From Coptis chinensis (lineage: Eukaryota > Streptophyta > Magnoliopsida > Ranunculales > Ranunculaceae), in contig CM027383.1 of the NCBI GenBank assembly GCA_015680905.1, forward strand, positions 92,392,001-92,456,000: a DNA stretch of 64,000 nucleotides, in the 5' to 3' direction. The position numbers and the translations under genes were made by a program. Shown piece after piece: positions 34,168 to 47,000 of the stretch. How positions within the stretch are numbered: position 1 is the first letter of the stretch; every line of letters starts with the position of its first letter. The notes under the pieces were generated by a model that was not told the DNA's origin, did no database searches, and was given only the letters and a program-made list of their open reading frames with translations.

Positions 34168-36576
34168 TTAGCACAAGGGGAGATCAGCTGGAGGTTGTTC
34201 TATGGTCTGCAATTCTCCGACTCCATTCTCTACTAGGAAAGCCGTTGCCAAACCCAAAGCGATATGCGCGTCTAAATGACAGTGGATCAACCACACACCT
34301 GCATTTGTCAAGCAAACAACTTTTCTTTTAAAAACATTGAATAAGGATGTTTTTAATTAGATTGATGCTAAACTTTGTTGCTTTAGAAGAGGGAACTTTT
34401 AGTGTTTTTTTACCTGGATTATCAGCAACGAAGCGAATAACTGACCATCCGCCAACAGGTACACCGACTGTGTTCCTCAGAGGTGGATCAACAAGGTTGA
34501 ATTTGGATGTATCAGTTTTAGCGTTGAAATTTCCAAATCCTTCAGCTAGGATGTAGAAGTCGTACCCATGGAGATGAATTGGATGATTCTCAGTAGTGAC
34601 GATACTTGTATCCTGAAGTACAATCTGCACTTTGGAACCGTATTTTAACTTGTACAACTTGGTCCCATGAACTGGTGCCCAGAGTGAACGGCTCACATTC
34701 CCAGTGTAGTCGAATTGAAGTGGTGGGTTTGCTGGAAAATCAGTGGTGAAGACTCCAGGAATGCCCAGTTGGTGAGCTTGGAGAAGGGAGAAGTTTGATG
34801 GGAGCGAAAATGAGGCATTGTTCATGCTAGCGGTAAAGCGGGTTCCATTTGGTCCCTGGCAGTTGCGAGGCCTGCTTCCAGGCGGGCAGGGGTCGAGGCC
34901 AAGACCAACCGTAATGAATAGGTTTTCGTCAACATCAGTTGGAAGAAGGACCTGAGAGGGGCTCCTGAGACTAGATGTGAATGCAGTAACAGTGGCTGTG
35001 TCATTGTAGGCAGGGAGTGATGGGAGAACTGGTTTTGCAGACTGCCCTTTTTTCGCTGGGCAAGGTGCAGATTTGTATTCAAGGATAGCAGTGGTGGTGG
35101 TGTTGTCAAAGGCTGCATTCTGGGCAGTTTGATAAGCACTTGCAGCTATGTAATAGCGTGCTGGAGGCTGATTACCGCTGATAAGAACATCAGTAGTCTG
35201 GCCTGGTCCAAGCATGATAACAGACGTGGTGAAAGGCTTAACGTATGAAGCATCAGTAGCGACAACAGTTAGCATGTGATTTGCAACAGTAAAGAAGAGC
35301 TCTTGGTTTAATGCTGAGTTGATGACTCGAAGGAGGTTGGTCTCGCCAGAATCCACCGGAACAATAACAGTGTCTGCATGGCATCAGTCAGGACGTGTAA
35401 GGAAATAGTTTGATAACACACATTAAAGACTAGATTCACCAAAAAATAAAATAAAAATTGAGGCTAGACAATGGACAATCCAAACCTTTGCTAGAGCATT
35501 TATAGAGATCTCCGGGTTGACCATTGATGGTGTAAGAATCAGATACATTTGCGGCTGCTCCTGTTCTTGTTGCTTCTCTCACTACATCAATGGGGTTGGC
35601 ATCCCACCACTCCCCTGTTAATAATGTCGGAACGTGGTTAGTACTACTGGTTACTATATACGGTGGTTACCAATCACATTACTGTAACTCTGTACTCCCT
35701 GTTCCTAGTGCTAAGCACTACTGATTAGGTCAACAGTAAAATAGTAGCTAAGGATGATGGAAGGTTCTTACCAAGTAGAAGCGGAGTTTCCCTTTTTGGC
35801 ATTGTGAACGGGTAAGAAGAACCCTCTTTGGGGTATATGATCAGAGCTCCATAAACAGTTGCTCTAAGCCATGAACTATGAGCGTGCCACCACAAGGTTC
35901 CTTCTTGTCCCTCAATTGTGAATCGGTAAGTGTAACTCCCTCCTGGTCGGATAGGGCATTGAGTTACAAACTCTGGCCCGTCAGCCCATCCTGTTCGCAT
36001 TTGTCGGATCCCATGCCTGAAAAGATAAAACAAATAAAGCACCACACTAACGTATATAGGCATATGCATAATGAAAGCGTAATATCTGCAAGGTATGTAG
36101 TTGCATGCTATGTTAGATGGTTTGCATGCACGTATTATGTACATGTACCAGTTGCCGTGGGGTATGTGTTTGTGTTTGTTCTTGTGTATGTATAATGTAT
36201 TAATGCATGTAAATAATTACCAGTGGATGGTGGAATTGTATCGTGCTCTATTCACAACTTTGACTACTAGAGTATCGCCATTGTTCACTTCCAAAGTAGG
36301 CCCAGGGAATTGCCCATTCACAGTGATAATGTTGTGAGTTTTGCACAGCCTCTTCACTGGTGTTGCTTGAATCTGTTTCAATCCAACTATTCAGTCACAA
36401 AACGTTTCACTGTAAGTAATACCGAGAACTAATACATTATGAAAGAAGAGACTACTTACGACAAACTCATGGTACTGAGTTTTTGCATCAATTAGAGATG
36501 CCGAAGAAGCAAAGATAAATAAAAGACCTAGAAGGAAGCAAGAACTTGACATGACAATGTTGCAGCAAGCCACCAT
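34168..36576 (-). CDS. LAC: Laccase (p-diphenol:O2 oxidoreductase)
   Basis: Six exons in transcript order: 36460-36576, 36221-36372, 35772-36016, 35486-35614, 34414-35373 and 34168-34298, 577 residues in perfect phase. A signal peptide ([19 protein letters not shown]) leads to the mature start [18 protein letters not shown]. All four copper motifs are intact: [46 protein letters not shown] and [16 protein letters not shown]. Plant laccases are secreted blue copper enzymes that oxidise monolignols and other phenolics in the cell wall. The ATG at 36576 was chosen; a frame extension to 36588 begins with TTG, and Met9 is an alternative. There are many NxS/T sites (NDTATV, NNASF, NFS, NVS). The exact LAC subgroup (LAC5/12-like) is not resolved. 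Confidence 0.96.
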
Positions 36577-36657
36577 GATCAGGTCCAAGGACTTGGCTTT
36601 TGTTGAATGAAGTTTGAAACTTAAGGTGGTAATGCAAGAGACTAACTGATGATGTTC

Positions 36658-36664
36658 TTATATA
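36658..36664 (-). promoter_or_regulatory. TATA box of the laccase gene
   Basis: TATATAA on the minus strand lies 82-88 bp upstream of the laccase ATG, a good distance for a short 5' UTR. Confidence 0.6.
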
Positions 36665-39092
36665 CATGAGTAACAATGATGCAGAGGTTAGAGGTTGTTC
36701 AAGGGTAGGCAGATTAGGTTTCGATTCAAATGGATGGAAGGTGTGTTTTCTAGGACAATTCAGTTCAACATTACAGAGGAGTTGTTGCACCCACTGGCCT
36801 ATAATTTTGAGAATTTCATTTATACTTGTTCCACAAGTTTCCAATACAATGAAATGCTAATTGCACTATATATGTCAACTTGTTTACTTGATCAATATCT
36901 TACTTCAAGACAATAGTCAAAGCCATCTTCATTTCCTTCGTTTTTCAAGTATAACAAACTTATTTTACCAATTTTAACAAACTTCCATATCACCAAACAT
37001 AAGTTGTTTCTTGGACAAATCAAGATTAGTGAAGTTGATGGTTAGTTAAGGTTGTTAAAAGAAATAATATTCAGGAGTTGGGTATCTCCTTTACATGCAA
37101 CGTCACACTCTTATAAGCATCCGAAAATGATTGCATTGACCAAGAGTTTGGTAGATAGTCTGAACTCTGAAGTTCTGAACAACATCATACTGGATGCCCT
37201 TTAGACTCAGTTATATAATTGATTGCAAATTGGAACCAGGCAAGGTAATGTACTCACAATCTGGCTCTCTGCCCTTTGGCTCTATAGGATTATTAGTTGG
37301 ACTCAGTAATCTAATCATATTTTTTTTATATAATTAACGCTCTTAACCTAATCAAAATTTGGAATGGAAAGTAATTCACCAGAAAAAAAAAGGGAAAAGA
37401 ATAGTAATCATTCTACTCTTGTTCTACATAAATTGGGATCATATGTAACAGATCCACCACAATTATATTAAACAAAAATTGAAGATCTTTTCCTAACAAT
37501 AGTAAATTAAACAAAAAAATTCAATCTTTTCCAACACAATCCACAGATATCTGAGAATTAGAAACCAAAATTTAATGGAGAAAAATAAATAAAAAATAAA
37601 CAGATAAAGTCAGGTGATATGGTTGAATAGTAAGTCTAATGTGGTTGACTCCATTATCTTATTCTCCTTCTCAATACCTTCTAGCATATGGCTATAAAGT
37701 CTATAAGTTTGTTACAGGTAGTCAGGCAGAGCAAACCATAGCTTGGCTGAAGGATCCAATCTAACAACAATTGGCTGAAGGATCTAATCTAACAACAATA
37801 ATGTGGTAATGTTTCAATTCAGCTCCATTGACCATATTTGTATGATGCAAACCTTGATTAACATGCCTCTTTGTTTTGAATGTTTCTAATGACTTCATGA
37901 TTAGCCGCCCATTGAGGGCACATGATATAAAAAAATTGATTGATTCCAACAGCTAGTAATCATCAATGACGGTTGGAACTTTTTGGTTAATAGGTTAGTG
38001 CAAACAACATCCATGAGAACAAAAGTTGTAATGCTGCACAAAATGAGAGTCTACTTTGCTCAGGTGATTTACACAAGTTTTCTCTCCGGACTAGTCCGGA
38101 CATTTGTGAGACAGTTTATATAGTGTTTTGAAACAATTTACATAGTGTCTCGAACAACTTTTTAATTTATACTTATTTGCTCTATCCGTAAACAGACATC
38201 CGTTAAGAGAAAGCCTAGTGATTTACATATTTAATAATTAATAGTGAGTCTTTCTTCCAGAGAAGAGTAGTAATTTTGGTTAGTTACAAAAAAAATTAAT
38301 CGAATTTTAATAATTAATAGTGAGCCATTCTCCCAGAGAATAGTAATTTTGGTTAGTTACAAAAAAAATTAATCGAATTTTGCTCTGGGGAAACAGAAAT
38401 GAATCAACAAAACAGAATTTACCAAGTTCCTTAAAACTGGTTTGGAGGTGAAAAATTATATCTGACGTTTCACTTCAGACACCTTTGTCCATCGGAACTT
38501 TTACTATGAAAAGAGAACGAGAGAAGGTAATTACCAGGTTCCTTAAAACGTGATTTCGAAGAGAGCAGAAATGAGTCAAATCATCAACCTTATCTAATCC
38601 ATTCCATTAATTTAATCTCTCTCGATATTCTATATGGCAGTTGACGTACAAATCATTCAACAAAATGTTACAGGAAAAATAATGATAAAAATGAGAAGCC
38701 AAAAAAAGAATTATACCAATATGTTCGTCAAAATTTCATTCGGTGCATGGTAGAATCTAAACCATGTCTTGATGAGAAATCTTGCTGTTATTTAGTGTAC
38801 ACTCTGCCAAACAAAGATAAAATCGGGAGCTAGAACTACAGCAGTCAATCTTCTTCAAGGTCGTATAAGCCCTTCCTGAAATCTGACACTCAACTGATAG
38901 GAAATTGCTTATGAACGCTTTAAGAATAGCTCCAAAGACTTGAACCAATCTCACAATGTTTCTCCTTGGCGAGATATTGGCGATAACCGGATCTGCAAAC
39001 TAAAGGTTGAAACACATTACTGTGAGACCAAACCTTTGGCTCATTACTGATCCAAAACAACCAGATAAATCTCCCACTGACCAATATAGAAG
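36665..39092. other. Intergenic region between laccase and NAA25
   Basis: The left part is laccase upstream sequence. At ~37747-37801 the 27-bp phrase GGCTGAAGGATCYAATCTAA is duplicated in tandem. The last 300-400 bp before 39093 are probably the NAA25 3' UTR. No gene is supported. Confidence 0.45.
38232..38381. repeat. Two-copy tandem duplication (~77-bp unit)
   Basis: Two copies of TAATAATTAATAGTGAG... through AGTAATTTTGGTTAGTTACA and AAAAAATTAATCGAATTTT, back to back and differing at a few bases. Confidence 0.85.
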
Positions 39093-42000
39093 CTAAAACT
39101 GTTGTCTCAGGGACTGCAGCAGCTTCAACTTTGATTCACATATATGGAGAAACTCATGGAGTTCCATTCCCTGACCAATCACTATCTTAGTCAAAACTTC
39201 AGCTGAATTCCACTTGCTTAATGCCATAGAGATCCGCTCCCCATGTTCCAGATCTGTCGAGGAGGACACCAAAGCCTCTAAGACCTTTAAAACATTCCCA
39301 GGACCCTCATTGCATCCACCTTGGTGCAAATAAGAATATAAGATATCAAACTTCTCAGCTACTGGTGTGTTTAACTGCCCCTTTAACCATTTTGTGACTT
39401 CTTCAATTATACCACACAACGATTGGGCTGAACCGTGAATAGCTTGAAGAAGTGGAGAGGTAGAGTTATCTGATGGTCCACTTTTCTTCTTTTTTTTGCC
39501 AGACGGAACCAAGGATCTTATGCAAGACTGGATTATAATACTGTGCCAAGCCATGGTTTCTGTGACTATCTGTACCAGTGTAGCTAAATCCACTCCTGGA
39601 GACTGTATTAGAGGTTGCAGGGATTTGAGCTTTGCCATGGTATATTTCTCAATCAATTTTGCCACTGTGCCCCATGAACTGTACCTGTGCTCATCTGTAT
39701 CTGATGAATCAAGCTCATGTGAACATAACTTCCATGCATTAAAAAAGACGGCTAAATTCATCCAGTCAATCACATCTGAACCAAAAACCTGTTTGGAATA
39801 CAACTCACGAGTAAAGACCGTATTTAATGACCATATGACACTTGCATTGCTAAGACTTAACAATAAAAGGGCCTGACTTTATGCAGGAGAAGGATAGTGG
39901 TGAGAAGAATAAGCATGTAGAGGATTGATTTCAGAATGTTTCGTACCTCAAAAGATGTTTGGCCATTTGCAACTCCAACAATTTCTTCTACAGCGTCAGG
40001 GAAGTGACGACCTAGGCTCCTTGCATATCTCTCAAGCAGACTTTTCAGCTCCAAGGAGTTCTTACCATCACATAAAGAACCATTCGCTTCTACAGTTCCT
40101 TTCAGTGATGAAGTAGCACATGTAATTGACAAGTATATCATACGGGGAAGTAAGGACCTCCTCTCAATGACTTTCCGAACAGTTGCTTCCCTTTCCTTGG
40201 CTTGTTGTTGCTGCCACTAGATAAAGAAGATGAGAAGATTTTAGGCACTTGAAGAGGAAACAAATAATAAAAGTAAAACAACTGAATCTTTGGTTAAGGA
40301 AAGCTAATTTTCACTGATTACTTTCTCTCTCTATTTTTTTAACTTTTTTTTTCATTATTGGGCAATTCTTGAAATTGTGAAAGAACCACATATAACAAGC
40401 ATAAGTGACAACTTCATTGCACTTAATATCAAAAAATATACTAACTGCTTAATGTAATTTTTTTATTTAGCAGGGAACCACAAGAATTTTACTTCCATCT
40501 ATTGATGAAGAGCATATACATTTTACACGTTCATACATGCAGACAACCATAAAGATGAGGAGCCCTCGTATGCAACTGAAATACAGGATCCATAACAGCG
40601 AGTATTCATGGAGCAGCTGTAACACAAGAACTATTATAGTGAATACTGTCATGTGTCAGAGCAGGCATTACATCGTAAAAAAAAATAGCTCAAAGATAGT
40701 GTCAAGGAACAAGAAGGTGTGAGCCTCCACACATGAGACTCTGGAAGTAGCGTCAAGGTAAGATTCCCTAGCTTAGCCTAGAGAAATGTGTATTAAGGCC
40801 ATGAGGCAAACTTTAATAAGCACTACACTGCAAATAAATCATCATGCCGAAACCAATTTCAGCAGAGAGATTTATCATACCCCTTGTAGTAAACTAAAAT
40901 AGCAATAAATTTCAGATATACTTTAAAAAATGTTAAACAGCTTTAGAGTTTCCAACAGAATCTTCCGAGTATGACATACAGACATAAATGATAAATCTAA
41001 TCTACCAAAACAAGTTGGTTGGAAAAGAAGCCATCAAATGGAAATACCCTACCACATGGTCTTTATGACAAAGTGAGCCCCCTTCAAATGGTCCTGTTCA
41101 CATAAAGTATGCAGTCAATACGCAAAAAACTTTTGCCAAACTAACAAAAAAGAAAAAGAGAAAATCTACACCCTTTTGTTAGAAGAACTTCATCTCTACA
41201 ATAAGGTAAACTAAGAACGTTTAATAAATGGAGAAAGATCTGTCAAAAAATTTCTTCAATAATTTAAATTATGATTATATCTCTTCAGAAATTCACAAGG
41301 AGAATACAAAAAAATAACAACAAAGAACCTATAGGAACACTTAAACCATTGGTTGTGCAAAATTTCCAAATTTTCTTTTTACAAAAGGATGTTTCCAGCA
41401 AAGATTTTCAATCATATGGGGCCAAAATTATTTGGGTAAAGTTTGCATTATATTATCTGATACTCGAAACCTTTTTTCTACGAATTTCAGATTGGAAGCC
41501 TAACCAAAAAAATTAATCTCCAGAAATTACTTGGGAATGAATCTATCGATTAAAGACGATCAAACAACTAACCTTTTTAGAAGGTGAAAAAATAGCAAAG
41601 TATATAAGAACAAGATGCAGATACTACCAACCTAAGAGATGATTTTTATCAGGTGTAGGAGTCCACCAAGGTCGCGACTCTATATCTTCGTTGAATGTCA
41701 AAGATTTAGAACTCTCTTCGCTTGACAGCTCAAGCAAATGAATGCCAGAGTCAAGGCCCTCTAGAATGGACTGCAAGAGAAAACATGACTTACATTGATC
41801 TATCTGTTACTAAATGAATAAAAATGACAGAGATATCTCAGTTCTGTCAAATATGTGACCTCTTCTTCCTCAAAGTTGTCTGCCTTTTGCTTTAGTTGGA
41901 GAATACCAGCCTCAAGCCTAGCCATCAAATATTGATGAGAATGTTGCAATCGTTCTTTAAATTGAACAAACTCAATTACCTGAAGATTCAAATAACATAT

Positions 42001-44032
42001 ACACCTCAGGTTTATACTTATCATAAATTTATTAATTACTTTGAAACAATATATAGTTAAGTCAAGGTTGATAAGAGGGAGATTGATATTAATATCCCAT
42101 GCACTCAGTGTCGAGCTATACTATTATAAGAGGGTATACGACTTGTCATTTTCCAATCCTTACGAGATAGAAATTGGCACGAACAGTATCCGAATATTTA
42201 GTTTACATATATATTTTTTATCCTATTATTTTTAGACGGTACCATTAGATGCACAAAGCGACTTCTATCTGACGGCTATATACATATGAAAGAATATCCA
42301 AGAATGCTTTATGTGAGAAAGACCCCAGTTACTTTTGTCCTAGTTTAAAGGGAGTTCAAAACATTCGGGCTCATTGGACAGGAGCACATGTAGTAGCAGA
42401 ATATGGTGTCTAGGGATTGATCCAGAGACAACGCAACGACTGATTCGTAGTACACCTTGTTTCATTTTGGGTTAAACCTAGGGAACAATCCCCAGGGTTA
42501 CTTGTTTGTGGAAGTGAACAATTCAGCCCTAATAAAACTCCAGACATACAAATATGAGCTTGAATACAAATTTGACAAGGACAATGACAGCTTGAGAGTT
42601 GAGATTAAGAAAACAAGGGTTTTGACATTTATAGGTTGTGACTCGTGAGAGTCCTTTTCTTTTTTTTTTTTCATTTTTTAGGGGTCAGTAAACGATAAGT
42701 CTATTGATATTACCAGTAGCTAGTTACATCAATACCCAAGACAAGTCATTTACAACTTGAATTGGCCCAGGTTCTACCACCAAACTCCCAATGAAACCCA
42801 AAAGAAAGAAAATAACAACACCAACTATATCCTAAATAAAATAAAGGGTTAAAGTATTACCCCCTAATGAGCCAATTAGGATTTCCCCACTAGATGAGAA
42901 ATTAGGGTCTCAAAAATACACATACAAAAAAGTCAAAGTGGGTTGACCGAAATTTTTTGTGTGTATTTAGGGGAGACCCTAATTTCCCATCTAGTGGGGA
43001 AAAATACCACTAGTTTTAAAACCCCCCTTTACAAATCCATTTACCCTTTAGATCCTCCTCTCATCGTCCCTCTTCAACCTCATCCCAAAATCCTCCTCCG
43101 AACAGCTGAACCGCACATGATCACCCCCCTCGCTATCTTCATCATCCAGGTCGTCAAAGTTGCTGCTCTCAGACGAATAGTAGGTTTCTTCCACCTCATC
43201 TTCCTCCATCCTAATCTTCTCCCTCTCCCCGAGAAGCTTCACTATTTTCTTCTTGCTTTTGTTGACCTCAACACCCCATCTTTCCCTGAACTGGATTATC
43301 TCCTCCTGCTGTTCTTTCGAGCTCGCTATCTAGACAGCGCTGTGATTGCCCCCCAACCACTTCACCTTTGTCCATTCTACCAACCTCTTGAGCGCCGTCC
43401 TTTTGGTTTTCCTGAAATCCTCTTGTCGTCCACCACTTTCATTGTATTCCCCTTTACTCTTACTAATCCCCTGCCTTCTGGCTCCTCTTTCTTCTTCATT
43501 CTTCTTTAATAGACACTTTCAAAGGCTTTCTTTTTTCTTTTTCATTCCCTTCCTCTTTCACCTCAATCAACAACTTCTCCAACTGATAATTGACCGTTTT
43601 TTTTTTTACTTGGCTGTTTGATCCCCATGTCCTACTTCATATAGGTTGTCTTGACAGACACATTGTATCAGTGTCGGGCATCGATACTCTCGTGTCCAAG
43701 TCAATGTAACTTAGAAAGTATTGGCTGTTCAACGATTGGCTCTTTTTTTATGATGATGATGGTGACGGTGACGGTGACGGTGACGGTGACAACGATGATG
43801 ATAATGAAATTTATAGTAATAATAATCCAAAGCCGTATTTTAATCACCAGCTTGTTCTACAGCTGGAACCAAAAGGCCCAAGTTGTTAAACAGGGACATG
43901 ACAATGTATATCAACACATGGGGTTGGCACCTATGAAGCACGGACACCGACACACGACACGGATATGACACAACACGGATATGACATTCAAAAAAGTAGG
44001 ACACGCGGACACATGGTCATTCAAAAAAGTAG

Positions 44033-44097
<65 letters not shown>

Positions 44098-47000
44098 GGA
44101 GGGATCAATATACCATGGTTTATACCATGGCCCACAACTTCGCCCACAAGACGAACTAGAACCTAATTTTTTGTGGATATGTCCAACAAACCATGAAAAT
44201 CACCTCCACAAAATTTCAGCTCATTTGATGATGTTTAACAATGTCAAAAGATGATTGCAAAATTGAAAAATCTGGGCCGTTAAAAAAAATTTAAAGTTGT
44301 CAACAATTTTTAAATAGGTTAGAGATTTCCAAATTAGCCAAATTTTTGTAGAAAATCTATCCATAGTTAGGAGATCATATCCACAAAATATTAGCTTCTA
44401 ACTCAACTTGTAAAGGGGCGTGGTATAAACCATGGTATAAAAAACCATGGTAAATGGATCCCTCCCCTATATATATATATATGTCACGAAATTTAACCCT
44501 CTCCACTAAGTTTCAATCAAAATATGAAAACTAGTTTTGAACATGTCTAACTCTAAAAGATTAAACAACATACATGTCCAAAAATGCAAGCTAATGCCAA
44601 CGAAATAAATAACAATTACAGAAGATTCATAACAAATATATATATATAAAACTTAAAAAGGACTTGGCAATCATCAAAAGTGTGCAATTGTGCATTGTGC
44701 CTCCTTATTTCAAGAGTGAAATAAAACCCCGACCAAGTCATGTCTTTTTTTAAGTATTTTAATCACTTTTTTAAAATTTAGAATAAAATGTAGAAGTGTC
44801 CCCCGTGTGTCCCCAACGTGTCCATATAGTGTCGGAAATTCTATAAATTAATTAATAAATCCGACACTCCAAATCGAGTATCCGACACGTGTCGGAGGCA
44901 TATCGGGGAGTGTCAGTGTCGGATATGTGTCCAACACGGATACGTTGCCCTTAGAGGAGTGTCCGACACGGATACGTTGCCCTTAGAGGAGTGTCTGTCT
45001 GTGTTGCATGGGTACGCCTATTATTCCGGCGTGTCCCGTGTCGTATCGTACCGACACCGACACCGACACGACATAGATTCGCCATTTGAATCTATACTCT
45101 TTCAAAGAAAAAAATAAAAAAGATTAAGAAAGAAGGAAGAGAGCAAGAAATGGAGTAGACTGACCTGATGTTGTCGGCTGTGCACCATCTTCTTCCATGG
45201 CGGCGGCTGCAACTCAAATCTAGGGTTTGTAACTCAGATCTAGGGTTTGTTTAACACAATTAAGAAGATGTGGGCTTTAATAAGTGACGTGGGCTTGGGC
45301 TATTTTCTTTCTTTCTTCCATAGATAAGATTAAATGGGGCTTTTAAGCAATGTGGCCTTGGGCTTTTTTGGAATGGTTATATTCAAAATCTAAACTTGTT
45401 TAAAATGGCAAATGGGCTTTATCAAAATCTATATATATATATATTTTTTTTCTATTTAAAATAATTTATCTTTTAATAAAATATAATATTAAATTAAAAT
45501 ATTAGCCATGTCTCCGTGTCTTGATTTTCAAACCTCGCCGTGTCCAAATCGCCGTACCCGTGTCCAAACCGGACACTCGTACCCGTACCCATGCAACACA
45601 GGTGTCTGTGTTTCATAGGTTGGGACGAGCCCGACAAGACTGCACCAGCCCTATAGTTCGACTGAATACTCAAACCCGTGGCCTCACAAGTCACAATACT
45701 TACTGGGTAACGACCACTTTACTTTACAAGCCTGACTTGTCCCCTTGTCGGAGAGAATGTAAATAATTTACTATAATAGACTGCAAACCAAGCAGCCTCA
45801 ACTGAAGACAAGGGAGTGAGAAGAAGAGGAAAAGAGAAAGAAGAAATCACCTATGGAAGGGACAGGGAAAAAGGATACAGGTTGGGAGAAGAAATCGTTC
45901 CGGCCTCATGGGTCCCACAGAGGGTAAGCAAATGCCAAACATCACCATAGATTAGGCACGAATTCAACCAAGCCTCCTTAAGAACTTTACTAATGGGATT
46001 CACCAGTATGGATCTCCTGGACAAGGTGGAGACCTTAATGGCAAAAATCCACAACCGTATTATGCAGTTATGCAGTTTGTTAAAACAAAAAAATGAAATT
46101 CTCTGCATAACTATTTGAATTAGCATTGCATCCTACCCCTTAAGAAACAAAACAATACAACATATCTGGGAGCGAAGTCTCTTCTTCCCCTTTTTCCGTT
46201 GCCAATTTTATGAATGTGACAGCAGAAACACAATGATACATTTTTCAACTCTATCCCACTCGTATAGGTGTATCAGTGTCGTATTGTGTTGTTGTCCACA
46301 TGGGTACCATACATAGCATAAACAATGTATCCAGGGTATCATAAACTGACAGACTTCCAATAAATATCTGAAATGTGTAATCTAATTTCATAAATAAATG
46401 CTTACTACATTAGATATATCTTACTCACTTTTGAATAAGTCCGACTGCGGTATGCAAGAAAGGTAAGATCTGCAGATTCTCTCATATGGTCATCCATAAA
46501 TTTGAGATAATCCTTCAGAATTTCAGATAAATCTACCCAAAGGGGTGATGTTGACATCTGGGGGAAAATGTGGTGTAGAAGCGTTTCCAATAGGATATTC
46601 TTGATGTCCAATGTTTTATACCTATAGAAGAAGAAGCTTCACTAAGTCAAGCCAGTAAACCGTCTACAATAAAGCTAAGAACCAATCTAACCACCACTAC
46701 AGCCTCTACTACTAAAAAATAGAAACTTAGGATAGTACTTCTAACAAGCTAGAAACAAGAGTTCAACACGAGTTGATTTACATTACCAGTCACATGCCAA
46801 TGGAAGGGCACTCAAATGAGAATACAAGTGCAACAATGAAATCTTGTACTGCCAAACATGCCTGTAAAACATGGAACACGTGTTATCTAGACAACAAATG
46901 ACAACCAAGGGCATAGGCTAGAGACATAATGAACAGCAACACCAGTTCTTCAAAGATATTAGAATAAAACCAATTGGGAAACAATAAAATTTTCTTTTTC

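Larger units (their letters stand above)
43928..45623. mobile_element. Probable non-autonomous DNA transposon with GTGTCCGACACG subterminal repeats
   Basis: The left edge CACCTATGAAGCACGGACACC and the reverse complement of the right edge, AACCTATGAAACACAGACACC, are similar. Inside each end are many GACACGGATATGACA, GTGTCCGACACGGATACG and CCCGTACCCATGCAACACA phrases in both orientations, including a 33-bp unit repeated at ~44935-45000. A clear target duplication was not found, and 43928-45075 and 45500-45623 may be two related insertions rather than one. It encloses a TA array, a second MITE and a gene-like promoter. Confidence 0.5.

Noticed and set aside
36577-36588. Upstream extension of the laccase N-terminus
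   Set aside because: The upstream codon is TTG; the first ATG is at 36576 and gives a normal signal peptide.
40467-40722. Open frames between NAA25 exons 17 and 18
   Set aside because: They fall in an intron bounded by well-phased exons and have no homology I recognise.
43911-44166. Open frames coding runs of Tyr-Ile
   Set aside because: They are translations of the (TA)n microsatellite.
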